A stretch of DNA of 64,000 nt. Origin: Streptomyces europaeiscabiei (GTDB taxonomy: Bacteria; Actinomycetota; Actinomycetes; Streptomycetales; Streptomycetaceae). Below the pieces are notes generated by a model. The model ran no database searches. It had not been told where the DNA came from and saw only the letters and a list, made by a program, of their open reading frames with translations. Of the stretch, positions 53,935 to 61,967 are shown piece by piece (position 1 is the stretch's first letter; every line of letters starts with the position of its first letter). Where the stretch lies: NCBI RefSeq assembly GCF_036346855.1, contig NZ_CP107841.1:3104001-3168000 (forward strand), in the 5' to 3' direction. The translations under genes and the position numbers were made by a program.

Positions 53935-54168
53935 CTAGTCCTCCGGCGGGAACACCGGATCCCCGCTGCCCAGCAGGGTGATCGCGATCGCCTCCACCGG
54001 GCAGCCCTCGGCCGCCTTCAGGATGCGTTCGCCCGCGTCGGTGTCGGGGGTGGCGGGGTGGGACTGCATGGCCGAGTCGAGGCGGAAGGCTTCCGGGGCG
54101 AGGTGGGTGCACTGGGCCGAGCCGATGCAGAGGGAACGGTCGACCTCCACGTGCCAGCGGTCGCCCAT
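53935..54168 (-). CDS. 3Fe-4S/4Fe-4S ferredoxin
   Basis: 77 residues from MGDRWHVEVDRSLCIGSAQC, GGAGG 7 nt upstream overlapping the ALDH end. Cys pattern CIGSAQC ... EGCPVEAI with a non-Cys residue at the second ligand position, as in single-cluster [3Fe-4S] ferredoxins that serve cytochrome P450s. Only 2 nt separate it from the ALDH stop. No P450 is in the window. Confidence 0.9.
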   Translation of the reverse strand: MGDRWHVEVDRSLCIGSAQCTHLAPEAFRLDSAMQSHPATPDTDAGERILKAAEGCPVEAIAITLLGSGDPVFPPED

Positions 54169-54170
54169 GC

Positions 54171-55682
54171 CTACGCCTCCCCGGCCGCGGATCCGTCCGT
54201 CGTCCCCGTCCCACCGGCGGCGGCGGGCGGCTCGTATCCGGCCGGGAGATGGATCATCTTGTGCTCCAGGTACTCGCCGTAGCCCTCGGGGCCGAACTCC
54301 CGGCCCAGGCCGGAGTTCTTGTAACCGCCGAAGGGGCCGAGCATGTCGAGGCTGAAGGTGTTGACGGAGTAGGTGCCGGTGCGGACCTGGCGGGCGATGT
54401 CGACGCCGTGTTCGTCGTCGGCGGTCCAGACGCTGCCGCTGAGGCCGTAGTCGGAGTCGTTGGCGATGCGTACGGCCTCGGCCTCGTCGCCGTACGGGAG
54501 GAGGCAGATCACCGGGCCGAAGATCTCCTCTCGGGCGATGCGCATGGAGTTGTCGACGTCGCCGAACAGGGTCGGTTCCACGTACCAGCCGCGTTCCAGG
54601 CCCGCCGGGCGGCCGCCGCCGGTGAGGATCTTGGCGCCCTCCTCCTGGCCGATGCGGATGTAGTCGAGGCTGCGGCGTTGCTGGCGGGCGGCGACGAGGG
54701 GGCCTAGTTCGGTGGCCGGGTCGAGGGGGTCGCCGATCTTGAGCGCGGAGGCGTAGGCCGCGAAGGCCTCGGCGAACTCGTCGTAGCGGCTGCGCGGGAC
54801 GAGGATGCGGGTCTGGGCGACACAGGCCTGCCCGTTGATCATCCAGGCGAAGGGGGCGATGCCGTTGACGGCCGTCTGCGCGTCCGCGTCCGGCAGGATC
54901 ACGGCCGCCGACTTGCCGCCCAGCTCCAGGGTGACGCGGGTGAGGTTGCGGGCGGCGACCTCCATGACGCGTTTGCCGGCGGCGACCGAGCCGGTGAAGG
55001 AGACCTTGTCGACGCCCGGGTGCCCGACCAGGTACTCGCTGACCTCGCGGTCGGCGGGGAGGATGGACAGGACCCCTTCGGGCAGGCCCGCCTCGGCGGC
55101 GATCTCCGCCAGCAGGTAGGCGTCCAGCGGGGTTTCGGGCGACACCTTCAGGATGGCCGGGCAGCCCGTGAGGAGGGCGGGGGCGAGCTTCGCGGCGGCG
55201 GTGAACTGCGGGACGTTCCAGGGGACGACCGCCGCGACCACCCCGACCGGCTCCCGCCGCACGAGGATCCTGCCGAGTACGCCGTCCCGCCGCTCCTCGT
55301 ACGTGAACGCGCGCGCCGTCGTGATCGCCGCGTCCCACACCAGCATCGACGCGAGCGCCTGCACCATCACGCTGGAGGTGAACGGGGTGCCGTTCTCGGA
55401 GCTGATGATCCGGGCGAACTCCTCGTGGCGTACGGCGAAGGCGTCCTTGATCCGGGCGACGACCTCGATCCGTTCGTCGAGGGTCATGCGTGGCCAGGGG
55501 CCGTGGTCGAAGGCGTGGCGCGCGGCTGCCACGGCCCGGTCGACGTCCGCGCGCGAGGCGTGCGGGACGCGGCCGATGACCTCCTCCGTGTGCGGTGAGA
55601 CCACCTCGATGACGTCCGTGCCCAGGGGGTCGGTCAACTCCCCGCCGATGAACAGCTGTCCGTGTTCCACGAGTTCGGTCAT
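54171..55682 (-). CDS. aldehyde dehydrogenase
   Basis: 503 residues from MTELVEHGQLFIGGELTDPL. NAD-binding region VVPWNVPQF, catalytic Glu (E253) in LELGGKSA, catalytic Cys (C287) in NGQACVAQTR, EIFGPV block later. Converts aldehydes to carboxylates. C-terminal 20 residues are Gly/Ala-rich. Operon with a ferredoxin; divergent from a metallo-beta-lactamase-fold gene across a 213-bp region that holds both recurring operators, implying membership of the KstR-linked regulon. Confidence 0.93.
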   Translation of the reverse strand: MTELVEHGQLFIGGELTDPLGTDVIEVVSPHTEEVIGRVPHASRADVDRAVAAARHAFDHGPWPRMTLDERIEVVARIKDAFAVRHEEFARIISSENGTPFTSSVMVQALASMLVWDAAITTARAFTYEERRDGVLGRILVRREPVGVVAAVVPWNVPQFTAAAKLAPALLTGCPAILKVSPETPLDAYLLAEIAAEAGLPEGVLSILPADREVSEYLVGHPGVDKVSFTGSVAAGKRVMEVAARNLTRVTLELGGKSAAVILPDADAQTAVNGIAPFAWMINGQACVAQTRILVPRSRYDEFAEAFAAYASALKIGDPLDPATELGPLVAARQQRRSLDYIRIGQEEGAKILTGGGRPAGLERGWYVEPTLFGDVDNSMRIAREEIFGPVICLLPYGDEAEAVRIANDSDYGLSGSVWTADDEHGVDIARQVRTGTYSVNTFSLDMLGPFGGYKNSGLGREFGPEGYGEYLEHKMIHLPAGYEPPAAAGGTGTTDGSAAGEA

Positions 55683-55725
55683 GGCCGACTGCCTCCCGGA
55701 GCCAGTTCTCTTCGCCGGCAAGTTC

Positions 55726-55742
55726 TCTGACGATGCATCAGA
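55726..55742. promoter_or_regulatory. CTGACG-N3-CATCAG palindrome before ALDH operon
   Basis: TCTGACGATGCATCAGA, 44 bp upstream of the ALDH start; counterpart of 36440 and 45364. A further dyad GGGAACTG-N4-CAGTTCCC follows at 55754-55773. Confidence 0.6.
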
Positions 55743-55820
55743 TTTATTGGGACAGGGAACTGATACCAGTTCCCGTGAGAGGAGTCCACGGAGCGCACAC
55801 CGGATCATCCGGACTCCCGG

Positions 55821-55834
55821 TGGAACTCGTTCTA
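55821..55834. promoter_or_regulatory. KstR-type operator between ALDH and MBL genes
   Basis: TGGAACTCGTTCTA matches T-N2-AAC-N2-GTT-N2-A at every fixed position; lies 62 bp before the MBL-fold start and 139 bp before the ALDH start. Confidence 0.75.
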
Positions 55835-55895
55835 GTTATAGTGACCGGAGCGCGGTGATCGGGTCATCAACGGGGCATCGACGACAGGGGAACGC

Positions 55896-56924
55896 ATGAC
55901 ACACGTGCACGATCACGGCGGAGGCGTACGGTCCGTCGAGGTCCCCATCCCGGACAACCCGCTCGGCCACACCCTCGTGTACGTCGTCGACACCGACCGC
56001 GGACCGGTCCTGGTCGACACCGGCTGGGACGACCCGGCGTCGTGGGACACGCTCGCCGCGGGCCTGACGGCGTGCGGTACGTCGGTCGCGGAGATCCACG
56101 GGGTCGTGATCACGCACCACCACCCCGACCACCACGGACTGTCGGGCGCGGTGCGGGAGGCGTCCGGCGCGTGGATCGCGATGCACGCGGCGGACACGGC
56201 GATCGTCCGGCGCACCCGCGGGACCGGCCCGGACCGCTGGTTCACGTACATGACGGACAAGCTCACGGCCGCGGGCGCACCCGAGGAACACCTCGCCCCG
56301 CTGCGCGCGCCCCGCCGCCCACGCGCCCTGCCGGGCTTCTCCCCCGCGCTCCCCGACCGCGAGATCGTCCCCGGTGAACTCCTCGACCTCCCCGGCCGTC
56401 GCGTCCGCGCGATCTGGACGCCGGGCCACACACCCGGCCATGTCTGCCTCCACCTGGAGGAGGCCCACCCGGCCCAACTCCCGGGCCACGGACGCCTGTT
56501 CTCCGGCGACCACCTCCTCCCCGAGATCAGCCCGCACATCGGCCTCTACGAGGACCCGGACGACGACACCGTCACCGACCCGCTCGGCGACTACCTCGAC
56601 TCCCTGGAACGCGTCGGGCGCCTCGGCCCCGCCGAGGTGCTTCCCGCCCATCAGTACACGTTCACCGACTCCGCCGCCCGCGTACGGGAGTTGCTGGCCC
56701 ACCACGAGTCCCGGCTCACCGGCCTGCTCGCCCTCCTCGCCTCGCCCCTCACCCCCTGGCAACTCGCCGAGCGCATGGAGTGGAACCGCCCCTGGTCCCA
56801 GATCCCCTTCGCCTCCCGCAACATCGCGGTCTCCGAGGCGGAGGCCCATCTGCGGCGACTGGTGAAGCTGGGGCGGGCGGAGGCGGTGACGGGGAGCGAT
56901 CCGGTGACGTATGTGGCGGTGTGA
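55896..56924 (+). CDS. metallo-beta-lactamase-fold hydrolase
   Basis: 342 residues from MTHVHDHGGGVRSVEVPIPD. Metal motif THHHPDHHGLSG (HxHxDH), further ligands in TPGHTPGHVCLHLEE, FSGDHLLPEISPHIG and LPAHQYTF. The C-terminal 80 residues form a small helical domain like LACTB2-type enzymes. A thioester or lactone hydrolase role would suit the acyl-CoA/steroid context, but it is inferred only. Confidence 0.92.
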   Translation: MTHVHDHGGGVRSVEVPIPDNPLGHTLVYVVDTDRGPVLVDTGWDDPASWDTLAAGLTACGTSVAEIHGVVITHHHPDHHGLSGAVREASGAWIAMHAADTAIVRRTRGTGPDRWFTYMTDKLTAAGAPEEHLAPLRAPRRPRALPGFSPALPDREIVPGELLDLPGRRVRAIWTPGHTPGHVCLHLEEAHPAQLPGHGRLFSGDHLLPEISPHIGLYEDPDDDTVTDPLGDYLDSLERVGRLGPAEVLPAHQYTFTDSAARVRELLAHHESRLTGLLALLASPLTPWQLAERMEWNRPWSQIPFASRNIAVSEAEAHLRRLVKLGRAEAVTGSDPVTYVAV

Positions 56925-57014
56925 GGGGCGTTCGCGGGGGCCGGCGTCCCAGGGCGGCGGGGACATCGGGGGCCGTGGCGTGGGCGGTGCGCAGGCACCC
57001 GCCTCGCCGGGCCC

Positions 57015-57096
57015 TGAGGCCGTCCGCGCCTTGAGGCCGTCCGTACCTTGAGGCCCGCGCCTTGAGGCCGTCCGCGCCTTTATGCCGTCCGCGCCC
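57015..57096. repeat. 17-bp tandem repeat
   Basis: About five imperfect units of TGAGGCCGTCCGCGCCT after the MBL-fold gene; non-coding. Confidence 0.8.
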
Positions 57097-57147
57097 AGGC
57101 CGCTGTGCCCAGGCCGTCGTGCCGCCCCCGAGGACGGCGTGTCCTCA

Positions 57148-57959
57148 CTACGCCGTCGCCGGAACCGCGAGGGAGCGGATCAACTTCTCCGCGGCTACCA
57201 CGAGTTCCACTTCACGCGCGGTCATCGTCGGGTTGGCCGCGCGGCGCCGTCCCGCCTCGATGAGTCCCTCTTCCGTCAGGGCGGAGGGGCCGTCGGACTG
57301 GTGGGCGAGGAGGGAGACGAGCATGGTGCGGGCCATCTCCGTACGGAAGTCGGCGGTGTCGACGGCGACTTGGGCGAGGATCATCGCGGAGATACCCCAG
57401 TCGAGACCGGGCGGCCCCTCCTCGGCGTTGCTCCAGTCGATGACCTGGGGGCCGTGGGTCGTGAGGATGACGTTCTCGGGGTGCAGGTCCAGGTGAAGGA
57501 CGCGGGGTGTGGGCGCTGCGGACGACGCCCGGCGAGTGGGGGGCGACGCGGCGGCGGTGGGGCTGAGGGAGTGGCCGGGCGGGTGGTCGCAGGGCGGGGA
57601 GACGTCTTGGCTGCCGGGCAGGGAGATGTCTTGGTCGCGGGGTGGGGAGACGTCCTGGCTGCGGGGCACGGAGATGTCTTGGCCACGGGGCGTGCATATC
57701 GCTTGGTTGCGAGGCGGGAGAGCGTGCAGGGCGTGCAGGAGGCGTGCCAGGGTGGCGCCGACCTGCGCCGGGTCGAGCAGGCCGGTGGCGACCGCCTCCA
57801 GCATCGTCGGGCCGGACAGCCGCTCCAGCACCATCTCCGCACGGGTCGCCGAGCGCACGCGCGGGACGGGATACCCGTGGGCCCGTACGTGCTCGGGCGA
57901 CCCCGGCAAGGGCGCGGCAAGTCGGACTGCCCTGTACGCAATCGTGACCGGCTCGCGTC
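57148..57959 (-). pseudogene. aminoglycoside phosphotransferase-like, N-terminus missing
   Basis: C-terminal two thirds of an APH/choline kinase fold: the catalytic loop is RVLHLDLHPENVILTTHGPQ (HxDxxxxN), then VIDWSNAEEGPPGLDW. The N-terminal ATP-binding lobe is missing: the frame opens only about 40 codons before the first recognisable motif (MVLERLSGPTMLEAVA), just after a stop at 57958. A 24-bp tandem repeat has expanded between HALHALPPR and the catalytic loop. A TTG at 57909 could start a 253-residue product, but it could not bind ATP normally. Confidence 0.7.
57599..57718. repeat. 24-bp tandem repeat in APH-like remnant
   Basis: Five imperfect units (GAGACGTCTTGGCTGCCGGG-type), encoding RGQDISVP / RSQDVSPP octapeptides. 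Confidence 0.85.
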
Positions 57960-58126
57960 ACCGGCGGCCCGTCGGTGTACGGCACCGGGCAGCAGTCGCC
58001 AGACCGAGGGCCCAGAGCCACCAGGCGTTCTGGTTGTCCTTCAGCCATCGCACCGCCCGCCCGGCCTCGGCGTCCCGCCCGCCGACCGCGGCGAGCGCCT
58101 GTACCGCGGCGGTCGTGCTGTTGGTG
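57958..58126 (-). pseudogene. prenyltransferase/squalene-oxidase-repeat C-terminal fragment
   Basis: Minus strand reads NSTTAAVQALAAVGGRDAEA, RAVRWLKDNQNA, then WWLWALGLATAARCRTPTGR and a stop. The first part matches the QW-type toroid repeat (AVQALAA...W.. NQN), the end looks like a membrane tail with basic residues. Only the last 55 codons survive. It overlaps the start of the EcfA fragment. Confidence 0.5.
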
Positions 58127-58533
58127 ACGATCGCCCTCATGGGCCGCAACGGCGCCGGCAAGTCCACACTCCTCTCCGCGCTGGTCGGACTGGTGGAACC
58201 GGCGGCCGGTTCGGTGCGCGTGGGCGGGCTGACGCCACACCGCACGGCGCCGAAGGATCTCGTACGCCGAGTCGGCCTCGTACCACAGGAGCCCCGCGAC
58301 CTCCTGTACACCGACACCGTCGCGGCGGAGTGCGCGGCGGCCGACCGGGACGCGGGGGCGGAGCCGGGCACGTGCCGGGGGCTCGCCTCCGGACTGCTGC
58401 CCGGGATCGGGGACGACACGCACCCCCCGCGACCTGCCGGAGGGGCAGCGGCTGGCCCTCGCGCTCGCGGTCGTCCTCACGGCCCGCCCGCCGCTGCTCC
58501 TCCTCGACGAACCGACCCGGGGCCTCGACTACC
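58120..58533 (+). pseudogene. ECF-type ABC ATPase fragment
   Basis: Walker A in ALMGRNGAGKSTLLSAL, Q-loop region [17 protein letters not shown], then after a one-base insertion at about 58425-58431 the [15 protein letters not shown] signature region and Walker [14 protein letters not shown]. Sequence stops being ATPase-like right after the D-loop. The N-terminal strands are missing as well. Confidence 0.7.
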
Positions 58534-59053
58534 GATGTTCTTCCTCATGGTGCTCAGCGGACGCGTCCTCGGCCCCGGCTTCGGCTTCACCCTGGGCGCG
58601 GTGACGATGTTCTCGTCCGCGCTGCTCACGGGCGGCGTGGGGCCGTGGATGCCGTTCCAGATGCTGTCGATGGGATGGTTCGCGATGGGCGCCGGCCTGC
58701 TGCCGGGCGCGCACCGCCTGCGCGGCCGTACCGAGCTGGTCCTGCTCGCCGCCTACGGCTTCGTCGCCGCCTTCGCCTACGGCACGGTCATGAACCTCTA
58801 CGGCTGGCCCTTCATCGACACGCTCGCCTCGAACATCGCCTTCGACGAGTCGGCGGCCCCGGCGGCGAACCTCGCCCGTTTCGTGGCGTACTGCCTGGCC
58901 ACGTCCCTCGGCTGGGACCTGGGCCGTGCGGTGGTCACCGTCGTCCTGCCCCTGACCCTGACCCTCGGCACCCCGGTCCTGAAGGCACTGCGCCGGGCCA
59001 CCCGCAGGGCCGCCTTCGAGAGCGCGGTCACATTCACCCCGCCCACCCGATGA
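58534..59053 (+). pseudogene. ECF transporter S component fragment
   Basis: Joined directly to the ATPase fragment: [40 protein letters not shown], then four more hydrophobic segments and a basic C-terminus ending AVTFTPPTR. This is the C-terminal part of an S component (substrate-binding membrane protein) and lacks its own start, so a deletion fused the two genes. Confidence 0.65.
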
Positions 59054-59401
59054 CCTCGGCGTGAGGCCGCACCCACCGTCCGTCACGTGAGCCGTGAACC
59101 ACCCCATAGGGTCCACGTCACATACGAACCGGGTTCGTAGATCGAAGTGCATGGCATGCACATGACTTCATGCCCTCCGACCTGCGCATTGAGAGCCACG
59201 TCACAGAAGGCACCTTCGGCGTACATACGACCACAACTAGCAAAAGGGGTCATTGCGGACGTCCGCTCGGGCTGTTTCTCTGGATGTGTCGCAACGGCGC
59301 CGACGAGCCCACCCGGGCCTCGGCGCCGACGTACGCCCCCACCGCACAGCACGTGGTGAAGGCATGCCGCGACGGCCATGTCCCCGAAGAAAAGGATCCC
59401 C
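59054..59401 (+). other. long 5' leader region of the transglycosylase-like gene
   Basis: About 350 bp without a gene. A GGCGCCGA / TCGGCGCC stem with an inner GCCC / GGGC stem (59296-59327) lies 75 nt before the start. Related streptomycete cell-wall lytic genes are often preceded by c-di-AMP (ydaO-type) riboswitches. I could not match the conserved core by eye, so this stays open. Confidence 0.35.
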
Positions 59402-59812
59402 GTGACCGTCTCCGTTCTCCGCCGCATCGCCTCCCCGAAGAAGGCCCTCGCCGGTGTCACCCTGGCCGCTGCCGCCACCGGTGCCCTGCTCGCCGCCGCG
59501 CCCGCCCAGGCCGCGTCGGACGCCTCTCAGGCCCAGGCTGTCGCGAAGAAGATGATCGCGGACTCGGCCCAGTACAAGTGCTTCTCCAACATCGTCGACC
59601 ACGAGAGCGACTGGAACATCAAGGCGACGAACTCGTCCTCCGGCGCCTACGGCCTGGTCCAGGCCCTGCCCGGCTCGAAGATGTCCTCCGCGGGCTCCGA
59701 CTGGAAGACCAACGCCGCCACCCAGATCAAGTGGGGCGTGGACTACATGAAGGACCGCTACGGCAGCCCCTGTGGCGCGTGGAACTTCTGGCAGGCCAAC
59801 AACTGGTACTGA
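59402..59812 (+). CDS. secreted transglycosylase-like (SLT) protein
   Basis: 136 residues from GTG with AAAAGGA 5 nt upstream. Signal peptide ALAGVTLAAAATGALLAAAP with AQA cleavage. The mature domain starts SDASQAQAVAKKMIADSAQY; catalytic Glu in VDHESDWNIKATNSSSGAYG, the lysozyme-like motif; GLVQALPGSKMSSAGSDWKT and YMKDRYGSPCGAWNFWQANN complete the fold. Two Cys may pair. Cuts or remodels peptidoglycan; small stand-alone SLT proteins like this are common in streptomycetes. A strong terminator follows. Confidence 0.9.
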   Translation: MTVSVLRRIASPKKALAGVTLAAAATGALLAAAPAQAASDASQAQAVAKKMIADSAQYKCFSNIVDHESDWNIKATNSSSGAYGLVQALPGSKMSSAGSDWKTNAATQIKWGVDYMKDRYGSPCGAWNFWQANNWY

Positions 59813-59897
59813 TCCAGCACGACCCGCACCACCAGCGCGAGCTGCACGGCTGACACGGTCGAAACAACCGACACAACCGACACAGCCGACCCAGACC

Positions 59898-59935
59898 GAA
59901 GGCGGCGGCCCCCGATCCCCGGGGCCGCCGCCTTC
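59898..59935 (+). terminator. terminator of the SLT gene
   Basis: Perfect 15-bp stem GAAGGCGGCGGCCCC / GGGGCCGCCGCCTTC, 8-nt loop. Confidence 0.9.
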
Positions 59936-60151
59936 GCCGTCTCCTCTTTCCCTGTTTCCCGCATCCCCGCCCTGGATCAGTCCGCTCGGGCGGGGGCGTG
60001 TGCGTGCTGGACGCAGGCGCGGCAATGCTCCGGGCGCGGCCCGGGCGGGCAGCGCTTCGCCCTCCTGGGTACGCGATCGGCCTGAAAGCTCGCGTCCGAT
60101 GCTGCGCGAGTACGACGAGCAGAAGGCCAAAGCCCCGGCGACACTTGGGGC

Positions 60152-60718
60152 GTGAGCGGGGCATCGCGGCCGACCGTCCAGGACTGGCTGGACAACGCGG
60201 CCGGGGCCGACCTCGCGGACATCCTGGCGCAGGGTATGGACGACCTGCCCGAAGGGCTCCAGGACCGTACCGGCGCCGAACACCACTGGCACATCACCGC
60301 CGCGTGCTGGATCGCCCGCGCACAAGGACTGATAGGTACCGCCTCGGCCTTGGAACTGGTGGGCTCGCATGTTGCGGTGTCGCGTATTCGCGAGCCGCTC
60401 GACGTGCCGGACACGGTGAGTGATCGCTTGGGGATCGTGGCGGCCGCGGGCCCTGCTCGATCGCGAGGACTCACAGGTCGGTGCGGCCGTTCGCTTTCGC
60501 CAGAAGCCGGAAATCGGTGCCAGCCCGGCACTGTCCCCGTGCTCAGCGTGCCGTCCGGGTCGGCAGCTTCGTGGTGGAAGCCCGAGCAGCAGGAAGCCGC
60601 CCGGGAAGGCACGTGGGAAGCCTTCGCGGGCAGCTCTGCCCAGCCTACGGGCCCGTCGCGAGCCGAGCCCCTGATTTCGATCAGGCGCTTGCGATCACCT
60701 TGTCCACCATCCAGGTGA
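60152..60718 (+). CDS. hypothetical protein, C-terminal part doubtful
   Basis: GTG overlapping the stop of an upstream fragment (MLREYDEQKAKAPATLGA, GTGA). The first 90 residues look genuine (SRPTVQDWLDNAAGADLADI, HHWHITAACWIARAQGLIGT, HVAVSRIREPLD). The rest is low-complexity and probably read-through after a frameshift. The HVAVSRI block recurs near 61446 (HVEVSRIQRLGPLFDY), which ends at a stop 10 residues later and suggests where this gene once ended. Not recognised further. Confidence 0.45.
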   Translation: MSGASRPTVQDWLDNAAGADLADILAQGMDDLPEGLQDRTGAEHHWHITAACWIARAQGLIGTASALELVGSHVAVSRIREPLDVPDTVSDRLGIVAAAGPARSRGLTGRCGRSLSPEAGNRCQPGTVPVLSVPSGSAASWWKPEQQEAAREGTWEAFAGSSAQPTGPSRAEPLISIRRLRSPCPPSR

Positions 60719-60739
60719 AGCTATCTCGCCCGGGATTTT

Positions 60740-61054
60740 CTACTGCTTGAAAGGCGGGCGCGGACCACTGCACATCGTCACACAGTGCCAGGTCTGGCTC
60801 TCCCACTTCCACGCGCAGCAGTATTCGGAGTTGGAAGCCCGCTGAGATTCGCGGTCCACGAACTTGCTGATGATCTCACCGTTCTGGACCCGACTGACCT
60901 TCACCTGCTTTTCAAGGTCGACCTCAAGTACCAACTCGGCCGCCGCGAATTGAACGTAGTATTGCTCCGCAGCGCCAGGGTACTTGTCGAACACCTCTTG
61001 AAGGTCCCTGAAGAACTCGACGTCCTTCTCGGGACCTACGGTGACGTCCGCCAT
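60740..61054 (-). CDS. small protein with Cys/Trp-rich C-terminus
   Basis: 104 residues from MADVTVGPEKDVEFFRDLQE, GGGAG 8 nt upstream. Residues 1-75 are soluble, acidic, helical (VFDKYPGAAEQYYVQFAAAE, LVLEVDLEKQVKVSRVQNGE). The last 25 (EYCCAWKWESQTWHCVTMCS then GPRPPFKQ) hold four Cys and three Trp in a compact segment. The leader-plus-Cys-rich-core layout recalls ribosomal peptide precursors, for example nitrile-hydratase-like leaders, yet no modifying enzyme lies in the window. Codon use is less GC-biased than its neighbours, hinting at transfer. Confidence 0.65.
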   Translation of the reverse strand: MADVTVGPEKDVEFFRDLQEVFDKYPGAAEQYYVQFAAAELVLEVDLEKQVKVSRVQNGEIISKFVDRESQRASNSEYCCAWKWESQTWHCVTMCSGPRPPFKQ

Positions 61055-61334
61055 GATCGGCTCCCACTCACTAAGACCGCTCACCGGGAGAATCCGATGA
61101 AGCGCCTACCAGTCGGTGGCGCTTTATCATTACCCACCAGTCACGTTGATGCCACTCGGATACGGCAGGGGGCGCGGAAGGTCCTCGGATTTTGCGGCTG
61201 GTGACAGCGTCGCGCCACCGGCCGCCGGACGTGTGTCAGCCGCCTCTGACAGCGGCGGTGTGCTCGTAGGGGAGCGCGGTTGCCCATGCGGGAAGGATGC
61301 GGAGATCCCGCCTGGTCCGGCAGCGGTGAGTCAC

Positions 61335-61497
61335 GCTGTGGGGTGACGTCCCTGGCCGGAGCTGGGGCCCTGGCGGCGAAGGTGTGCTGGCTGCTCAGCG
61401 AACCGGAACCAAGATCGACCACGACCTCGGGAGACTGGTAAGCCCGCATGTTGAGGTGTCGCGTATTCAGCGGCTGGGGCCGCTCTTTGATTACTGA
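61335..61497 (+). pseudogene. C-terminal fragment related to the ORF at 60152
   Basis: After a TGA the frame reads GGEGVLAAQRTGTKIDHDLG and ends SPHVEVSRIQRLGPLFDY, TGA. No start codon with ribosome site. A 23-bp stretch (61446-61468) is identical in 22 positions with 60367-60389. On the minus strand a frame beginning MRAYQSPEVVVDLGSG starts inside this repeat at 61449; it has no good ribosome binding site. Confidence 0.4.
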
Positions 61498-61967
61498 CTG
61501 TCGACGGTGACGGTGGTCCAGCGCGAGTCAATGTGGCCCAGCCATGCGTCTTGGTCGTCCGCCAGTGGTTGCTCCAGAGGAAGGGCGAGGAACCGGCAGG
61601 CGAAGACAAGGCCAGCGTCCTCTCCGTCGCCCTTGACGTGGTGGTTCCACGCATCGCGGGTTTCTGCTGATGCCTGCAGAAAGAAGAATGTGGTTCGTCG
61701 CGGCTGACCGGTGTCGGGATGTGGCTTGTTCTCCACGGCAATCTGTCGGACGACCGTGGCTGTCAGCAGACCGGTTTCCTCGGCGACCTCTCGAAGGACC
61801 GCCTCTTCCAGTTCTTCGCCTGATCTGACTCCCCCCGCAGGAACTTGGGTGCCGGCCTCGGGCATACCGATGTGGTCGAAGACCAGAACTTCGGGGACGG
61901 CGCGGTTCCGGATGACGTATGCGGCGACACGGATTCTGGGTCGGGTCATCCCGGCATTGTCAGTCAT
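61491..61967 (-). CDS. NUDIX hydrolase
   Basis: 158 residues; a Met 6 codons in is the other possible start. The NUDIX box (about 45-67) reads GGVRSGEELEEAVLREVAEE then TGL, complete with REVAEE metal ligands. Hydrolyses nucleoside-diphosphate-linked compounds; specificity unknown. C-terminus contains WNHHVKGDGEDAGLVFACRF, like MutT-type proteins of about 150 residues. Starts next to the decayed integrase. Confidence 0.9.
   Translation of the reverse strand: MTDNAGMTRPRIRVAAYVIRNRAVPEVLVFDHIGMPEAGTQVPAGGVRSGEELEEAVLREVAEETGLLTATVVRQIAVENKPHPDTGQPRRTTFFFLQASAETRDAWNHHVKGDGEDAGLVFACRFLALPLEQPLADDQDAWLGHIDSRWTTVTVDSQ

Noticed and set aside
61141..61449. Lasso-peptide precursor (MRAYQSPEVVVDLG..)
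   Set aside because: Motif spacing is off, no Thr at the expected -2 position, no ribosome site and no cyclase/protease genes in the window; kept only as a low-interest remark.
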